From positions 1-64,000 of the forward strand of contig JAFUSQ010000019.1 in the NCBI GenBank assembly GCA_017467605.1: a DNA stretch of 64,000 nucleotides, read 5' to 3'. Under the pieces are notes generated by a model that saw nothing but the letters and a program-made list of their open reading frames with translations, had not been told where the DNA came from and did no database searches. Each line of letters starts with the position of its first letter. Position 1 is the first letter of the stretch. Shown piece after piece: positions 42,577-51,324 of this stretch. A program made the translations under genes and the position numbers. The DNA is from a bacterium. GTDB taxonomy: Bacteria; Cyanobacteriota; Vampirovibrionia; Gastranaerophilales; Gastranaerophilaceae.

Positions 42577-45003
42577 ATGAAGAAGATTTTGTGTGGATTA
42601 CTGACATGTTTGTTAGTATTTTCGTATAGCGGTTGTGCTATGGCAATAAATGAGGCTCCGTCACAAGCTAAGGCTTTGCAAGCAGCTCCAAATGCCAAAT
42701 CAATAGAATTTGCATTCGTTTTTGACGGACCGTCAGACAAAAATAATGAGGTTTTGCAAGTTTTTCAAAAAACTATTACAAAGTCATTATTGCCTGATTT
42801 TAAAGCAGTTTTCCCAAAAGATTTAGTTTTCACAGGGGATTGGAGCAATCAGGGAGCAATAAATGCTTCCAATAAGGCATTAGCTTCACGCGCGTTTATG
42901 GTCATTTCGTTAGGGTATTTGTCCAGTGAATATTACTCAAATAAGAACAACAAAAATAAATTTGTTGTAACTATTGATCAGTATGGATTAAGAGATTTCG
43001 GAGATAATTTCTTTAACCCTATTCAACAATCAGTAAGCGACTTTTTGACATTCCAAAAGCTTGTGCCAAATATTAAAAAATCAGCAATTTTGATGAACGA
43101 AAATTTCTATAAAAATAGAAATGATTGGAATTCTACAATTGCTAAAAAACTAAAAGAAAAAAATTGTAATTTGAATTTTGTAGTAATTCCGGTAAATTCA
43201 AATGTTAAAGCTTCTTTAGCGAAAATTCCGGCAGATGTTGATTCTGTTTTTGTTACGCCATTGTTTAATCTTAGCAATGCACAAAGAAAAGAGCTTTATA
43301 AATATATTAATGATAAAAAACTTCCTTCTTTTTCTGCCGTAGGGAAAGAAGATGTTGATATGGGGGCAATGCTTGGAACATCAACTTTTGAAGCTGATAA
43401 GAAAATTGCAGAAGCTACATCATTTAATATTCATGGAGTTCTGCATGGTAATGCAGTAAAAAATGAAAAAATACCGTTTTATGATGATAAGGTAATTTTT
43501 TACAATGCTGATACAGGCGAAGCTATAGGATATGTCCCGCCATTGAGATTATTGAACAATTCAGTTACAATTTCTCACAAAGAATTACCAAAATATGATT
43601 TATCATATCTTTTAAACACTTTAGATGATAACAACCTTGATATTGCAAGAAAGAAATTCTTAATCAGTGCGGCAAGACGTTCTGTTACAAGTGCTTACTT
43701 AAGATATTTACCAACATTAAGACTTGATTTAGGCTATCAAACTTATAATTCAGCCTATGCTGAATCATATTCAAATGTACCGACCAGAGTTGGTCAATTT
43801 ACGGTTGGAATGGATCAGGTTATTTATTCTCCTGATTTAGTAACAAACATTATTGTTAAACATAAAAAATTAAAATTTGATAAAGCTGAAGAAGCTTTAA
43901 CAAGAGCAAACATGGAATATCAAACAGGAAGTTTGTATATTGATATGTTAATGCTTGAAAACATGATAAAAGTACAGGAAGAATTTGTTCAAGAAACACG
44001 TGAAAACCTTGCTATAGCAAGAGTTAGAGAAAAAACCGGCAAATGCGGTTACGAAGAAGTTTTACGTTGGGCTGGAGAAGTTTCCGAATCAGAAAAAAAA
44101 TTGCTCAGCATGAAAGCTGATTATAAAAATATCAAAATTAATATCAATAAACTTCTTTACAAAGATCAAAAACAAGATTTCAATTTAGCACCGCTTACAG
44201 CAAGCGATCCGGCATTTTTCACGTCAGACTTACACATAATTGACCACGTAAGAAACCCTGAAAAATTAGGCAAATTTACAGATATGCTTGTTGATGAAGT
44301 AATTTATCTGTCTCCCGAAACAACCAAGCTAAAAGCTGCAATTGCAATGAAAAAGGCAGAAATTTCAAACTATGCACAGAAATTTGTAATGCCGAATGCG
44401 AAATTATCACTTGAATACGGTACACAATTTGACAGACATCTTCCATATGAAACAGAAGGTAATCTTCAAATGGCTTCAACTTATGCTCAAACAATGGGTA
44501 TGCTTGGTTCTCCTTGGTTAAATCTTAATACCACATCAGGAAGATTTTTAATAGCTGCACAATGGAAACCCATTGAAGGCGGTCATAAAATTGCAGAAAT
44601 TGCCAGATGCAAATCAGAACTTAACGAACTACACGCTTATTTAGATGAAGTAAATACAGAAATTGAAATGCAAGTTCGTTCAGTTGTAAATCGTGCAATT
44701 TCTAAATACTTTATTATTGAAAAATCATACAAAGCAATGTTTGCTCAAGCTGAAAATTACCAGACTGTTAAAAATAAATACTTAATGGGTCAAGTGCCTA
44801 TAAATCAAATCGCAGATGCACAAAGCCTGTATTTCCAAGCAAAACTTGATGCTCTAAACTCACAATACGAATTCTATAAAGAATTAATCTGGGTACAAAG
44901 AGGATTGCTTGCCGTAAACTGGACAAAAGCATCTCCTGATGCTAAAAAATGGATTAAAGGAATCCCTGCAATCCTGCCGGCAGAAGAAGATTTCTCATTG
45001 TAA
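42577..45003 (+). CDS. exported fusion: periplasmic-binding-protein-like domain plus TolC-like outer-membrane factor
   Basis: 808 residues from the ATG at 42577 (signal peptide MKKILCGLLTCLLVFSYSG, with Cys possibly lipidated). Residues about 45-310 resemble ABC-transporter substrate-binding proteins of the ABC_sub_bind type (KLVPNIKKSAILMNE, DSVFVTPLFNL, KLPSFSAVGKEDVDMGAMLGTS, GVLHGNAVKNEKIPFY). From about 340 to the end it is an outer-membrane efflux (TolC) protein: long helices such as EEFVQETRENLAIARVREKTG and strand segments. The fusion suggests a ligand-sensing or ligand-delivering export channel. No inner-membrane pump genes adjoin it. Confidence 0.8.
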   Translation: MKKILCGLLTCLLVFSYSGCAMAINEAPSQAKALQAAPNAKSIEFAFVFDGPSDKNNEVLQVFQKTITKSLLPDFKAVFPKDLVFTGDWSNQGAINASNKALASRAFMVISLGYLSSEYYSNKNNKNKFVVTIDQYGLRDFGDNFFNPIQQSVSDFLTFQKLVPNIKKSAILMNENFYKNRNDWNSTIAKKLKEKNCNLNFVVIPVNSNVKASLAKIPADVDSVFVTPLFNLSNAQRKELYKYINDKKLPSFSAVGKEDVDMGAMLGTSTFEADKKIAEATSFNIHGVLHGNAVKNEKIPFYDDKVIFYNADTGEAIGYVPPLRLLNNSVTISHKELPKYDLSYLLNTLDDNNLDIARKKFLISAARRSVTSAYLRYLPTLRLDLGYQTYNSAYAESYSNVPTRVGQFTVGMDQVIYSPDLVTNIIVKHKKLKFDKAEEALTRANMEYQTGSLYIDMLMLENMIKVQEEFVQETRENLAIARVREKTGKCGYEEVLRWAGEVSESEKKLLSMKADYKNIKININKLLYKDQKQDFNLAPLTASDPAFFTSDLHIIDHVRNPEKLGKFTDMLVDEVIYLSPETTKLKAAIAMKKAEISNYAQKFVMPNAKLSLEYGTQFDRHLPYETEGNLQMASTYAQTMGMLGSPWLNLNTTSGRFLIAAQWKPIEGGHKIAEIARCKSELNELHAYLDEVNTEIEMQVRSVVNRAISKYFIIEKSYKAMFAQAENYQTVKNKYLMGQVPINQIADAQSLYFQAKLDALNSQYEFYKELIWVQRGLLAVNWTKASPDAKKWIKGIPAILPAEEDFSL

Positions 45004-45031
45004 TAATTTTGTTATACTGAAATTAATTCAT

Positions 45032-45058
45032 AAAAAGAGTCCATACGGACTCTTTTTA
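45032..45058 (+). terminator. terminator after the TolC-fusion gene
   Basis: AAAAAGAGTCC, ATAC, GGACTCTTTTT. Confidence 0.9.
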
Positions 45059-45060
45059 TT

Positions 45061-45132
45061 AGCGGGCAACGAGACTCGAACTCGCGATCTTCTCCTTGGG
45101 AAGGAGACATTCTACCACTGAACTATGCCCGC
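45061..45132 (-). tRNA. tRNA-Gly (CCC anticodon)
   Basis: Read on the minus strand: acceptor GCGGGCA/TGCCCGC with U discriminator, D arm AGTTCAGTGGTAGAAT, anticodon loop TTCCCAA in stem TCTCC/GGAGA, T arm GCGAG/CTCGT with TTCGAGT loop. CCA not encoded. Confidence 0.93.
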
Positions 45133-45163
45133 ATGCATTTTTCTTTATTATAATACAAAAATT

Positions 45164-45430
45164 TTATTCCGACTGAAACCAATTTTCTGAAAGTTCACTC
45201 ATTACCATTTTCATTAATTCGTCAGGCTTTTTGTAAAAAGCCTCAGCAAATTTGCAAAATGTAGAAATTTGTGGATCTAATCTGCCCTGTTCTGCCAGTA
45301 ACAAAGTCGTTTTTGACATATTCATTCCATATGCAACAGAACGTGCTGACAAATTTGCTTCCTGTCTTAATCTGCTAACTACACGCCCCAAAGCCTCTGA
45401 CAATTCTTTTTTACGTGTCCCATCTTGCAT
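45164..45430 (-). CDS. XRE-family regulator (cassette 4)
   Basis: 88 residues. Helix-turn-helix of a different subtype from the other three: RLRQEANLSARSVAYGMNMSKTTLLLAEQGRLDP at about 20-53. No effector domain. Its ATG at 45430 overlaps the -35 box of the divergent prepilin gene; on its own strand TAAAAT ends 7 nt before the ATG, so the message may be leaderless. The perfect 18-bp palindrome at 45462 is the likely binding site for autoregulation and prepilin repression. Confidence 0.85.
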   Translation of the reverse strand: MQDGTRKKELSEALGRVVSRLRQEANLSARSVAYGMNMSKTTLLLAEQGRLDPQISTFCKFAEAFYKKPDELMKMVMSELSENWFQSE

Positions 45431-45453
45431 ATTTTTATTTTAAATGTTATACT
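45425..45453 (+). promoter_or_regulatory. promoter of the cassette-4 prepilin gene
   Basis: TTGCAT (45425-45430), 17 nt, TATACT (45448-45453). Start point expected at about 45460, directly before the palindrome. Confidence 0.7.
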
Positions 45454-45461
45454 ATATTTAG

Positions 45462-45479
45462 TGGACATAATTATGTCCA
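45462..45479. promoter_or_regulatory. perfect 18-bp operator palindrome
   Basis: TGGACATAATTATGTCCA is identical to its reverse complement. It lies at about +2 to +19 of the prepilin transcript, a classical repressor position. A half-site TGTGGACATAA occurs in the gap before the XRE gene at 8743 (near 8640). Confidence 0.8.
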
Positions 45480-45496
45480 TACTAAAGGAGGATTGT

Positions 45497-46216
45497 ATGA
45501 AGCAAAAAATTTGGAATATTGAGAAAGTAACAATGCCCGCAGAGCAAGGGAAAAAGAAGCCGGGGTTTACCCTTGCCGAGACCCTCATAACAATCGGAAT
45601 AATCGGGGTTGTTGCAGCGGTGACTATTCCTAATCTAATGCAAAATTATTTTGAAAAACGCACAGTCAACCAGCTTAGAGAAGTTCAATCGATTTTAGCA
45701 CAGGCATTAAGGCATGCTGAACAAGAATATGGTGATGTTTCAGGGTGGGGATTGAATGGAAACAACTCAGAAAGTGCGTTAAAAATAGCAGAAAATATAA
45801 AACCGTTTTTAAAACTCGCAAATGATTGCGGGATTAATGACACAAAATACACTTGTTTGTCACAAAATTATTATAATTTATTAAATGGAGACTATTCTCA
45901 AGCATATGCCACTGATAACAGATATTACAAAGTTTCGCTATTGAATAGTGCAACAATATGGTGGAGAAATGGAGGCAGCAATGCACTTGATACAAGGACA
46001 ATAATAACTTTTTTTGTTGATACGAACGGTAAAAATCCGCCAAATACATGGGGAAAAGATACATTTGCATTTGAATACTATGAAAATATCGGTTTACTAC
46101 CTCTTGGCAGCCAAAATTCATCTTACCCCAGCGAACAGAATTGCAATAAAAATAATGATGGATATGGCTGCGCATATTATGTTTTACAAAACAATAATAT
46201 GAATTATTTACATTAA
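45497..46216 (+). CDS. prepilin-like exported protein (cassette 4)
   Basis: 239 residues from the ATG at 45497 behind AAAGGAGG. Leader of about 25 residues ending KKKPG before FTLAETLITIGIIGVVAA. Mature part: VDTNGKNPPNTWGKDTFAFEYY, paired cysteines, and an Asn-rich end (QNNNMNYLH) instead of the WKIPKDYPW end of the others. The leader resembles that of the gene at 1 (CCCGCAG..AAGGGAAAAAGAAG-like DNA), so it may derive from a repeat too. Divergent from the XRE gene at 45164. Confidence 0.88.
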   Translation: MKQKIWNIEKVTMPAEQGKKKPGFTLAETLITIGIIGVVAAVTIPNLMQNYFEKRTVNQLREVQSILAQALRHAEQEYGDVSGWGLNGNNSESALKIAENIKPFLKLANDCGINDTKYTCLSQNYYNLLNGDYSQAYATDNRYYKVSLLNSATIWWRNGGSNALDTRTIITFFVDTNGKNPPNTWGKDTFAFEYYENIGLLPLGSQNSSYPSEQNCNKNNDGYGCAYYVLQNNNMNYLH

Positions 46217-46249
46217 GGTAATAAAATAAATTCCTTGTATAATCATATT

Positions 46250-47047
46250 ATGGAAGCAAAGGAATTAATTCGTTATTTGAAAAGTATAGGTCTTGATGTC
46301 CACACCTCAACAAATGCAAGGGGGCATCAAGGATTTTATATGAAAAAACGCATAGACATTTCAAAAAATATTGCGCAAAACAGAATTATACCAACGCTTA
46401 TTCATGAATTTTCACACTATGTTCATTCTTTAATTGAACCCCTTATGGAAAGAACAGGCGGGACACTTGAAGTTATTTTTGATGATAATTCCGTAGAAAA
46501 ATACGAAAAAGAATTGATTTTAGTGACGAATTTTGTTGATTCTCATTCCAAATTTGAAAAATCGGAAGCCCATAAAAAACTAATTAAACAAAAAATACTT
46601 GAGCAAGAAAAAATTATCAAAAATAAATATCCTAAATTTTTACGCTCAAAAAAATTTAAAGAATTTGATAAATATATTAAAAAATCAAAAGCTAAATATC
46701 TGTTAAAATACGACAGAGTTAAACTTGTTTCTGGATTTATTTTCAAAAAATACGAAATTCTTTCAATTGATAATATTGAAAAAGATTTTACGGATATGCC
46801 GAAAGAATTTTGTGCATATATCAGATTGAAATCATATCAAAAACGCCAATCCCGGCTTTCTGCAAAAATCAATCGTATGAAAAAATATTATAACAAACCG
46901 ACTGAATTATTTGCCAGATTTGTAGAAGGGCTGTATTTAGACCAAGAAGAAGTCAAAAATACCGCACCTTTAACATACAATCGGTTTTTTGAACTTTTAG
47001 AAACTAATTACTATCCCTATATGAACGAACTTATTCAAATGTTTTGA
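46250..47047 (+). CDS. predicted zinc metallopeptidase (HExxH)
   Basis: 265 residues, no signal peptide. The motif TLIHEFSHYVHSLIEP at about residues 46-61 is a zinc-binding HExxH site. The middle part is lysine-rich and helical; a later conserved-looking segment NKPTELFARFVEGLYLD could hold the third zinc ligand (Glu). Family not identified; it resembles the metallopeptidases found near phage or plasmid genes. TATAAT at 46238-46243 ends 7 nt before the ATG: probably leaderless. Confidence 0.65.
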   Translation: MEAKELIRYLKSIGLDVHTSTNARGHQGFYMKKRIDISKNIAQNRIIPTLIHEFSHYVHSLIEPLMERTGGTLEVIFDDNSVEKYEKELILVTNFVDSHSKFEKSEAHKKLIKQKILEQEKIIKNKYPKFLRSKKFKEFDKYIKKSKAKYLLKYDRVKLVSGFIFKKYEILSIDNIEKDFTDMPKEFCAYIRLKSYQKRQSRLSAKINRMKKYYNKPTELFARFVEGLYLDQEEVKNTAPLTYNRFFELLETNYYPYMNELIQMF

Positions 47048-47129
47048 ATAGTGCAAAAAATTTATGTTTATTGTTAAAATTTTTGTATTATTTGGATAAA
47101 TATTGTACAATGTTCTAAAAGGCAGAAGT

Positions 47130-48860
47130 ATGGCAGAAAATTTGTTAGACAATATAACTCCGGAAATAATAATCCAACAAACAATTAATCTGGTTGAAGA
47201 AAAAGATTATAAAAACGCTCGTACAAAAATAGATTATGCATACGAAAAATTTAAAAATGAAAACTTTATAGAAGGAATATCAATTTGCTTGAGTTTAATA
47301 TCTTTTCTTGATTATTCCGAAAACAATACAAATTATGAAAAAGCTCTATCTTTGTTAAATGACGGAGCATATATGGCTAAACGTGCAAATAGTGATACTG
47401 CATTGCTTATAAATGAACTCGTATGCGGCAGTATAAATTTTTCACAAAATAATAAAGACGTAGCACTAATTCATTACAACAATGCCTTAAAATTAACCTC
47501 TAAGCAGGATAAATATGAGCTATCTGATACAATAAACACCAGAATTCGCCAACTGCAAAACAATATGGATTATTCTCTCCCTACAAAAAGCGACCCTTTA
47601 GTATCTTTAGTAAAAATCAGCCGTTCCATAACCGCTTTAACCGATATTGATGAACTTTTAAAAGTTATTGCTGAAGAAACAAAAAATGCAATTCAAGCAG
47701 ACAGATGTACAGTATTTTTATGGGATAAAGATACAGACGAATTATGGTCTAAAGTTGCTCTTGGAATTGATTCAAGCAAAGAAATTCGCTTCCCTGCAGA
47801 TAAAGGATTAGCCGGTTATGTAGTAAAAACCGGAGAAGCTTTAAATATTACAGATGCCTATTCGGATTCGCGATTTAATCCTGAAGTCGATAAAAAAACA
47901 GGTTACAAAACAAAAACAATACTTTGTATGCCGATTATGAACAATAATCGCGAAATTATCGGAGCATTTCAAGTTTTAAACAAAATAGACGGAGTTTTTA
48001 CAAAAAATGACGAAGATTTACTTATTGCAATAGGCGGAAGTGCAAGTATAGCATTAGAAAATGCGCAGCTTTTTGATAAGCAGCTTCAGATGTATCATGA
48101 ACAAAAGTTACTCTTTGAAAGTTTCATTGACACTCTTGCAATGTCTATTGATGCTCGTGATAAAATTACCGCAGGTCATTCAATAAGAGTTCGCATGTAT
48201 TCAACTCTTTTAGCTCAAGAAATCGGAATGGACCCAAAAGATATCAGCCTTTTGGAAAAAGCTGCAACTCTACACGATATTGGAAAAATCGGAATAAGAG
48301 ATTCTGTTCTCCAAAAAGACGGTAAATTAACTGATGAAGAATACAAACATATCCAAGAACATGTAAGAATTACTCATAATATTTTGAACAGGATTTACAT
48401 GTCACAAGATTTTAGAATCATTACGGAAATGGCTTGTTCACACCACGAAAAATGGGACGGCTCAGGATATTACAGACACCTAAAAGGGGAAGAAATTACT
48501 CTCGGCGGGAGAATTTTAGCGGTCGCAGATGTATTTGATGCAATTACCTCTAAACGTCATTATCGTGATAAAATGCCAATTGTTAATGTTATAGATATTT
48601 TGCTGAAAGGTTCAGACTCACACTTTGACCCTAAACTTGTCGACATATTTTTATCAATTCCGGTAAATAAAATTGTAGAAGTATTCCTATCTGAAAATAA
48701 CGGACATATGAAGCCAAATGACGAAGCTTTATTAAGTAAGTACGGTCTTATTGATATTTATAAATTCGGCGGATATGAGAATAAAAACGCTCAAGAACAA
48801 AATATTTTTGATTTGTTCAATTATTATTACACCCAAAAACAAGATGAAAAAGGAGTATAA
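47130..48860 (+). CDS. GAF and HD-GYP domain protein
   Basis: About 576 residues. N-terminal 150 residues are TPR-like helices; GAF sensor domain about 160-310 (ADRCTVFLWDKDTDELW, LCMPIMNNNREIIGAFQVLNK); HD-GYP domain about 330-520 with LHDIGKIGIRDSVLQKDG, CSHHEKWDGSGYYRHLKGEEI and ADVFDAITSKRHYRD. Such proteins usually break down cyclic di-GMP. The GYP triplet reads GYY here. Start ATG at 47130 behind AAAAGG. Forms an operon with the TPR protein and response regulator that follow. Confidence 0.9.
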   Translation: MAENLLDNITPEIIIQQTINLVEEKDYKNARTKIDYAYEKFKNENFIEGISICLSLISFLDYSENNTNYEKALSLLNDGAYMAKRANSDTALLINELVCGSINFSQNNKDVALIHYNNALKLTSKQDKYELSDTINTRIRQLQNNMDYSLPTKSDPLVSLVKISRSITALTDIDELLKVIAEETKNAIQADRCTVFLWDKDTDELWSKVALGIDSSKEIRFPADKGLAGYVVKTGEALNITDAYSDSRFNPEVDKKTGYKTKTILCMPIMNNNREIIGAFQVLNKIDGVFTKNDEDLLIAIGGSASIALENAQLFDKQLQMYHEQKLLFESFIDTLAMSIDARDKITAGHSIRVRMYSTLLAQEIGMDPKDISLLEKAATLHDIGKIGIRDSVLQKDGKLTDEEYKHIQEHVRITHNILNRIYMSQDFRIITEMACSHHEKWDGSGYYRHLKGEEITLGGRILAVADVFDAITSKRHYRDKMPIVNVIDILLKGSDSHFDPKLVDIFLSIPVNKIVEVFLSENNGHMKPNDEALLSKYGLIDIYKFGGYENKNAQEQNIFDLFNYYYTQKQDEKGV

Positions 48861-48863
48861 TTA

Positions 48864-50537
48864 ATGAAAATAATTGAAAGAATACAAAATTTTTGTCATA
48901 CTGAACTTGATTCAGTATCTAAAAAATTTTGTATTTCATATAAATTTCAAAGTTATTTTCATAATCAGACCCTGAAACAAGTTCAGGGTGACATACTTTT
49001 CAAATTTATTATTGCATTTTTAATATCTTCTTTCTCTCTCAATCCTGTTTTTGCACTTGATATGAGCGGAATTAAATTAGTCAATCCTCTTGATAATAAT
49101 CCTGAAACTTATCAAGAAACAATAAATCAACCGCAATATACCCTAAAACGCGGTTCCTTGACTAAAAATACCGTAAAAAATCAATATACAATTGCTATGG
49201 AAAAATTTATGCAAAGCAATGTCCGCTCATCTTATCAGGATTTTAAGATGTTAATTGAAAACATAGTTCCGAGCGATTATGTTTACATGAAACTTACTCA
49301 GGAAATGGCTTCTATAGGATTTTTCTCCCTTGCAGAACTTTCCATGTCAAAAATAAATGATAATGAAATTTCTTCTTTAATTGAAGAAGATGTTAAAAAT
49401 TATTATTTCCCGAACTATAAATTAACTTACAAAGATCAAATGTATTTGGCAGAAATATTTTCAAATATTATGTACAATGACCAAAGTCGTGAAGCGACAA
49501 GCGAACTGCTAAAAAATACATCTTTATTATCAGATTCGGATTATGCAAATTATCTTGCCGCTTTTGGAAGTATGAAAAACGGAGATATTAAACAAGCCCA
49601 AAAATCTATAGAAACCGCTATTGATAAAAATCCTAAAAATATTAATTATAAAAGATTGAAGGCAGAAATTTATTCTCAATCAAACAAACCGCAAGACGGA
49701 GTTAAATTTCTTAATGATTTAAATTTTGCTAATATAAACACCGTAATTTTTGATAAAGAATTACATTCCTCACAACAATACATTCTATATAAAGCAGCAA
49801 AAAACGATTACTGGAAAAAGTATTATTTAGCTTATTATTATTATGATGAAAATGAGTTAAATAAATCGCTAAGAGTACTCCAAACTTCAATTTCCGGAAA
49901 GAAAAATATAAATAAAGAAGTTTATGCTCTCACAGCTAAAGTCTATTTTGATATGAAGGAGTTTGAAAAAGCTCAGGATTACGCACTAAAAGCTATAGAT
50001 ATTGAGCCGAATAATACTGATGCACTTATTACACTCGGAGATATTGCCGTAAGAAATAAAGATTACAAGAATGCAGAACTTTATTTTAAAAAAGCTTCAT
50101 CTAAGGATAAATCGCATATTGCGGAAATAAAATTGGCAAAAGTTTATCAAGAATTAAATAATACAAAAAAAGCAAAAGATATTTATTCAAAAATTTTACG
50201 TATCAGCTCTAAATCTTATGAAGCATATTATCAAATGGCTCTTTTGGAAAAAGACAGAGAATCAACTTATTTGAAGAAAACCGTTGCCATAAATCCAGAT
50301 TTTAAAGACGGTTGGTTAGATTTGGCAAGATTGGAAATTAATAAAGATTCTTATGATAAAGCCGTATCGTATCTAAATATAGCCAAATATATTGATGATA
50401 ATGATTACAGATATTACTACTTTATGGGTTTGATAATGAAAAATAAAGGGCTTAATGATGAAGCTAAAAAGAACTTTGAAAAAAGTTTAAGCATAAATCC
50501 TGATTATGAATTAGCAAAAGAGGAATTGAAAATATGA
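48864..50537 (+). CDS. exported TPR protein with repeat-derived N-terminal extension
   Basis: 557 residues. Three bp after the HD-GYP gene, behind AAGGAG. Residues about 10-43 are translation of a palindromic interspersed repeat (CHTELDSVSKK..QTLKQVQGD). The signal peptide hydrophobic core comes only afterwards (FKFIIAFLISSFSLNPVFA, about 46-64), and there is no Met in between, so the repeat must be translated. The mature part is TPR repeats (from about 190 to the end, for example AKVYFDMKEFEKAQDYALKAID). Likely periplasmic or membrane anchored, with a role in envelope assembly or signalling. Confidence 0.85.
   Translation: MKIIERIQNFCHTELDSVSKKFCISYKFQSYFHNQTLKQVQGDILFKFIIAFLISSFSLNPVFALDMSGIKLVNPLDNNPETYQETINQPQYTLKRGSLTKNTVKNQYTIAMEKFMQSNVRSSYQDFKMLIENIVPSDYVYMKLTQEMASIGFFSLAELSMSKINDNEISSLIEEDVKNYYFPNYKLTYKDQMYLAEIFSNIMYNDQSREATSELLKNTSLLSDSDYANYLAAFGSMKNGDIKQAQKSIETAIDKNPKNINYKRLKAEIYSQSNKPQDGVKFLNDLNFANINTVIFDKELHSSQQYILYKAAKNDYWKKYYLAYYYYDENELNKSLRVLQTSISGKKNINKEVYALTAKVYFDMKEFEKAQDYALKAIDIEPNNTDALITLGDIAVRNKDYKNAELYFKKASSKDKSHIAEIKLAKVYQELNNTKKAKDIYSKILRISSKSYEAYYQMALLEKDRESTYLKKTVAINPDFKDGWLDLARLEINKDSYDKAVSYLNIAKYIDDNDYRYYYFMGLIMKNKGLNDEAKKNFEKSLSINPDYELAKEELKI
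48894..48994. repeat. palindromic interspersed repeat inside a signal-peptide region
   Basis: ACTGAACTTGATTCAGT and CCCTGAAACAAGTTCAGGG halves, in frame. Same family as 5246-5303. Confidence 0.85.
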
Positions 50538-51181
50538 AGAAAAACATTTTAATTGTTGAAGACCATGAATTAACAAGATTTGGATTAAAAACTACATTTG
50601 AAGATGTTGATTTTGTAGGAACAATATACGAAGCATCATCAGCCGAAGATGCTATTGAAATTTTCAAGAATAATACAATTGATATTGTAATTATGGATTT
50701 AGGCTTACCTAATATGAACGGAATTGAAGCTACAAAAGCTATTCATGAAATTAATAAAGATAGCAAAATTATTATATTAACTTCACATAACGATGAAAAA
50801 GAAGTTTTAAACAGTTTAAAAGCGGGAGCAAATGCTTATTGTTCAAAAGAAATAAATCTTCAAAGACTTGTTCAAGTAGTGCAATCAGTCGGAGATGGGG
50901 CAGCATGGTTTGATCCGAGTATTGCCCATATAGTTTTACAGGCAAGCGCAAATTCTGAGATTTCAGAGCCGGGTTCAAGCTACAAAGAATATGATTTGAC
51001 CGCACGTGAAGCTCAAATTTTAAAACTTATGACAGAGGGTTACAGCAATATGGAAATTGCACAACATCTTGTCATTAGTGTAAATACAACTAAAGCACAT
51101 GTTGCAAGTATTTTGCAAAAATTAGAAGTTGATGACAGATTACAAGCTGCATTAAAAGCTCTGAAATACAAAATTGTTTAA
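50534..51181 (+). CDS. NarL/FixJ-type response regulator
   Basis: 215 residues. Receiver domain (1-120): ILIVEDHELTRFG acidic pair, phospho-acceptor Asp in DIVIMDLGLPNMNG, Thr/Ser in IIILTSHND, Lys in GANAYCSKE. C-terminal LuxR-type helix-turn-helix (150-210): LTAREAQILKLMTEGYSNMEIAQHLVISVNTTKAHVASIL. ATGA overlap (4 bp) with the TPR gene: coupled. No histidine kinase in the window; the HD-GYP/TPR genes upstream may be part of the same signalling route. Confidence 0.94.
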   Translation: MKKNILIVEDHELTRFGLKTTFEDVDFVGTIYEASSAEDAIEIFKNNTIDIVIMDLGLPNMNGIEATKAIHEINKDSKIIILTSHNDEKEVLNSLKAGANAYCSKEINLQRLVQVVQSVGDGAAWFDPSIAHIVLQASANSEISEPGSSYKEYDLTAREAQILKLMTEGYSNMEIAQHLVISVNTTKAHVASILQKLEVDDRLQAALKALKYKIV

Positions 51182-51324
51182 ATCAGATTTCACCCCTATG
51201 TTACAATTAATCAATTATATCATACAAAATCTTGACTGGAAAAGAAAAAGATGTTTTATTATTAGTTACGCGGAGCGAGAATTAAAAATAAATATAATTA
51301 AATAACAGTTTTAAGGAGATAAGA

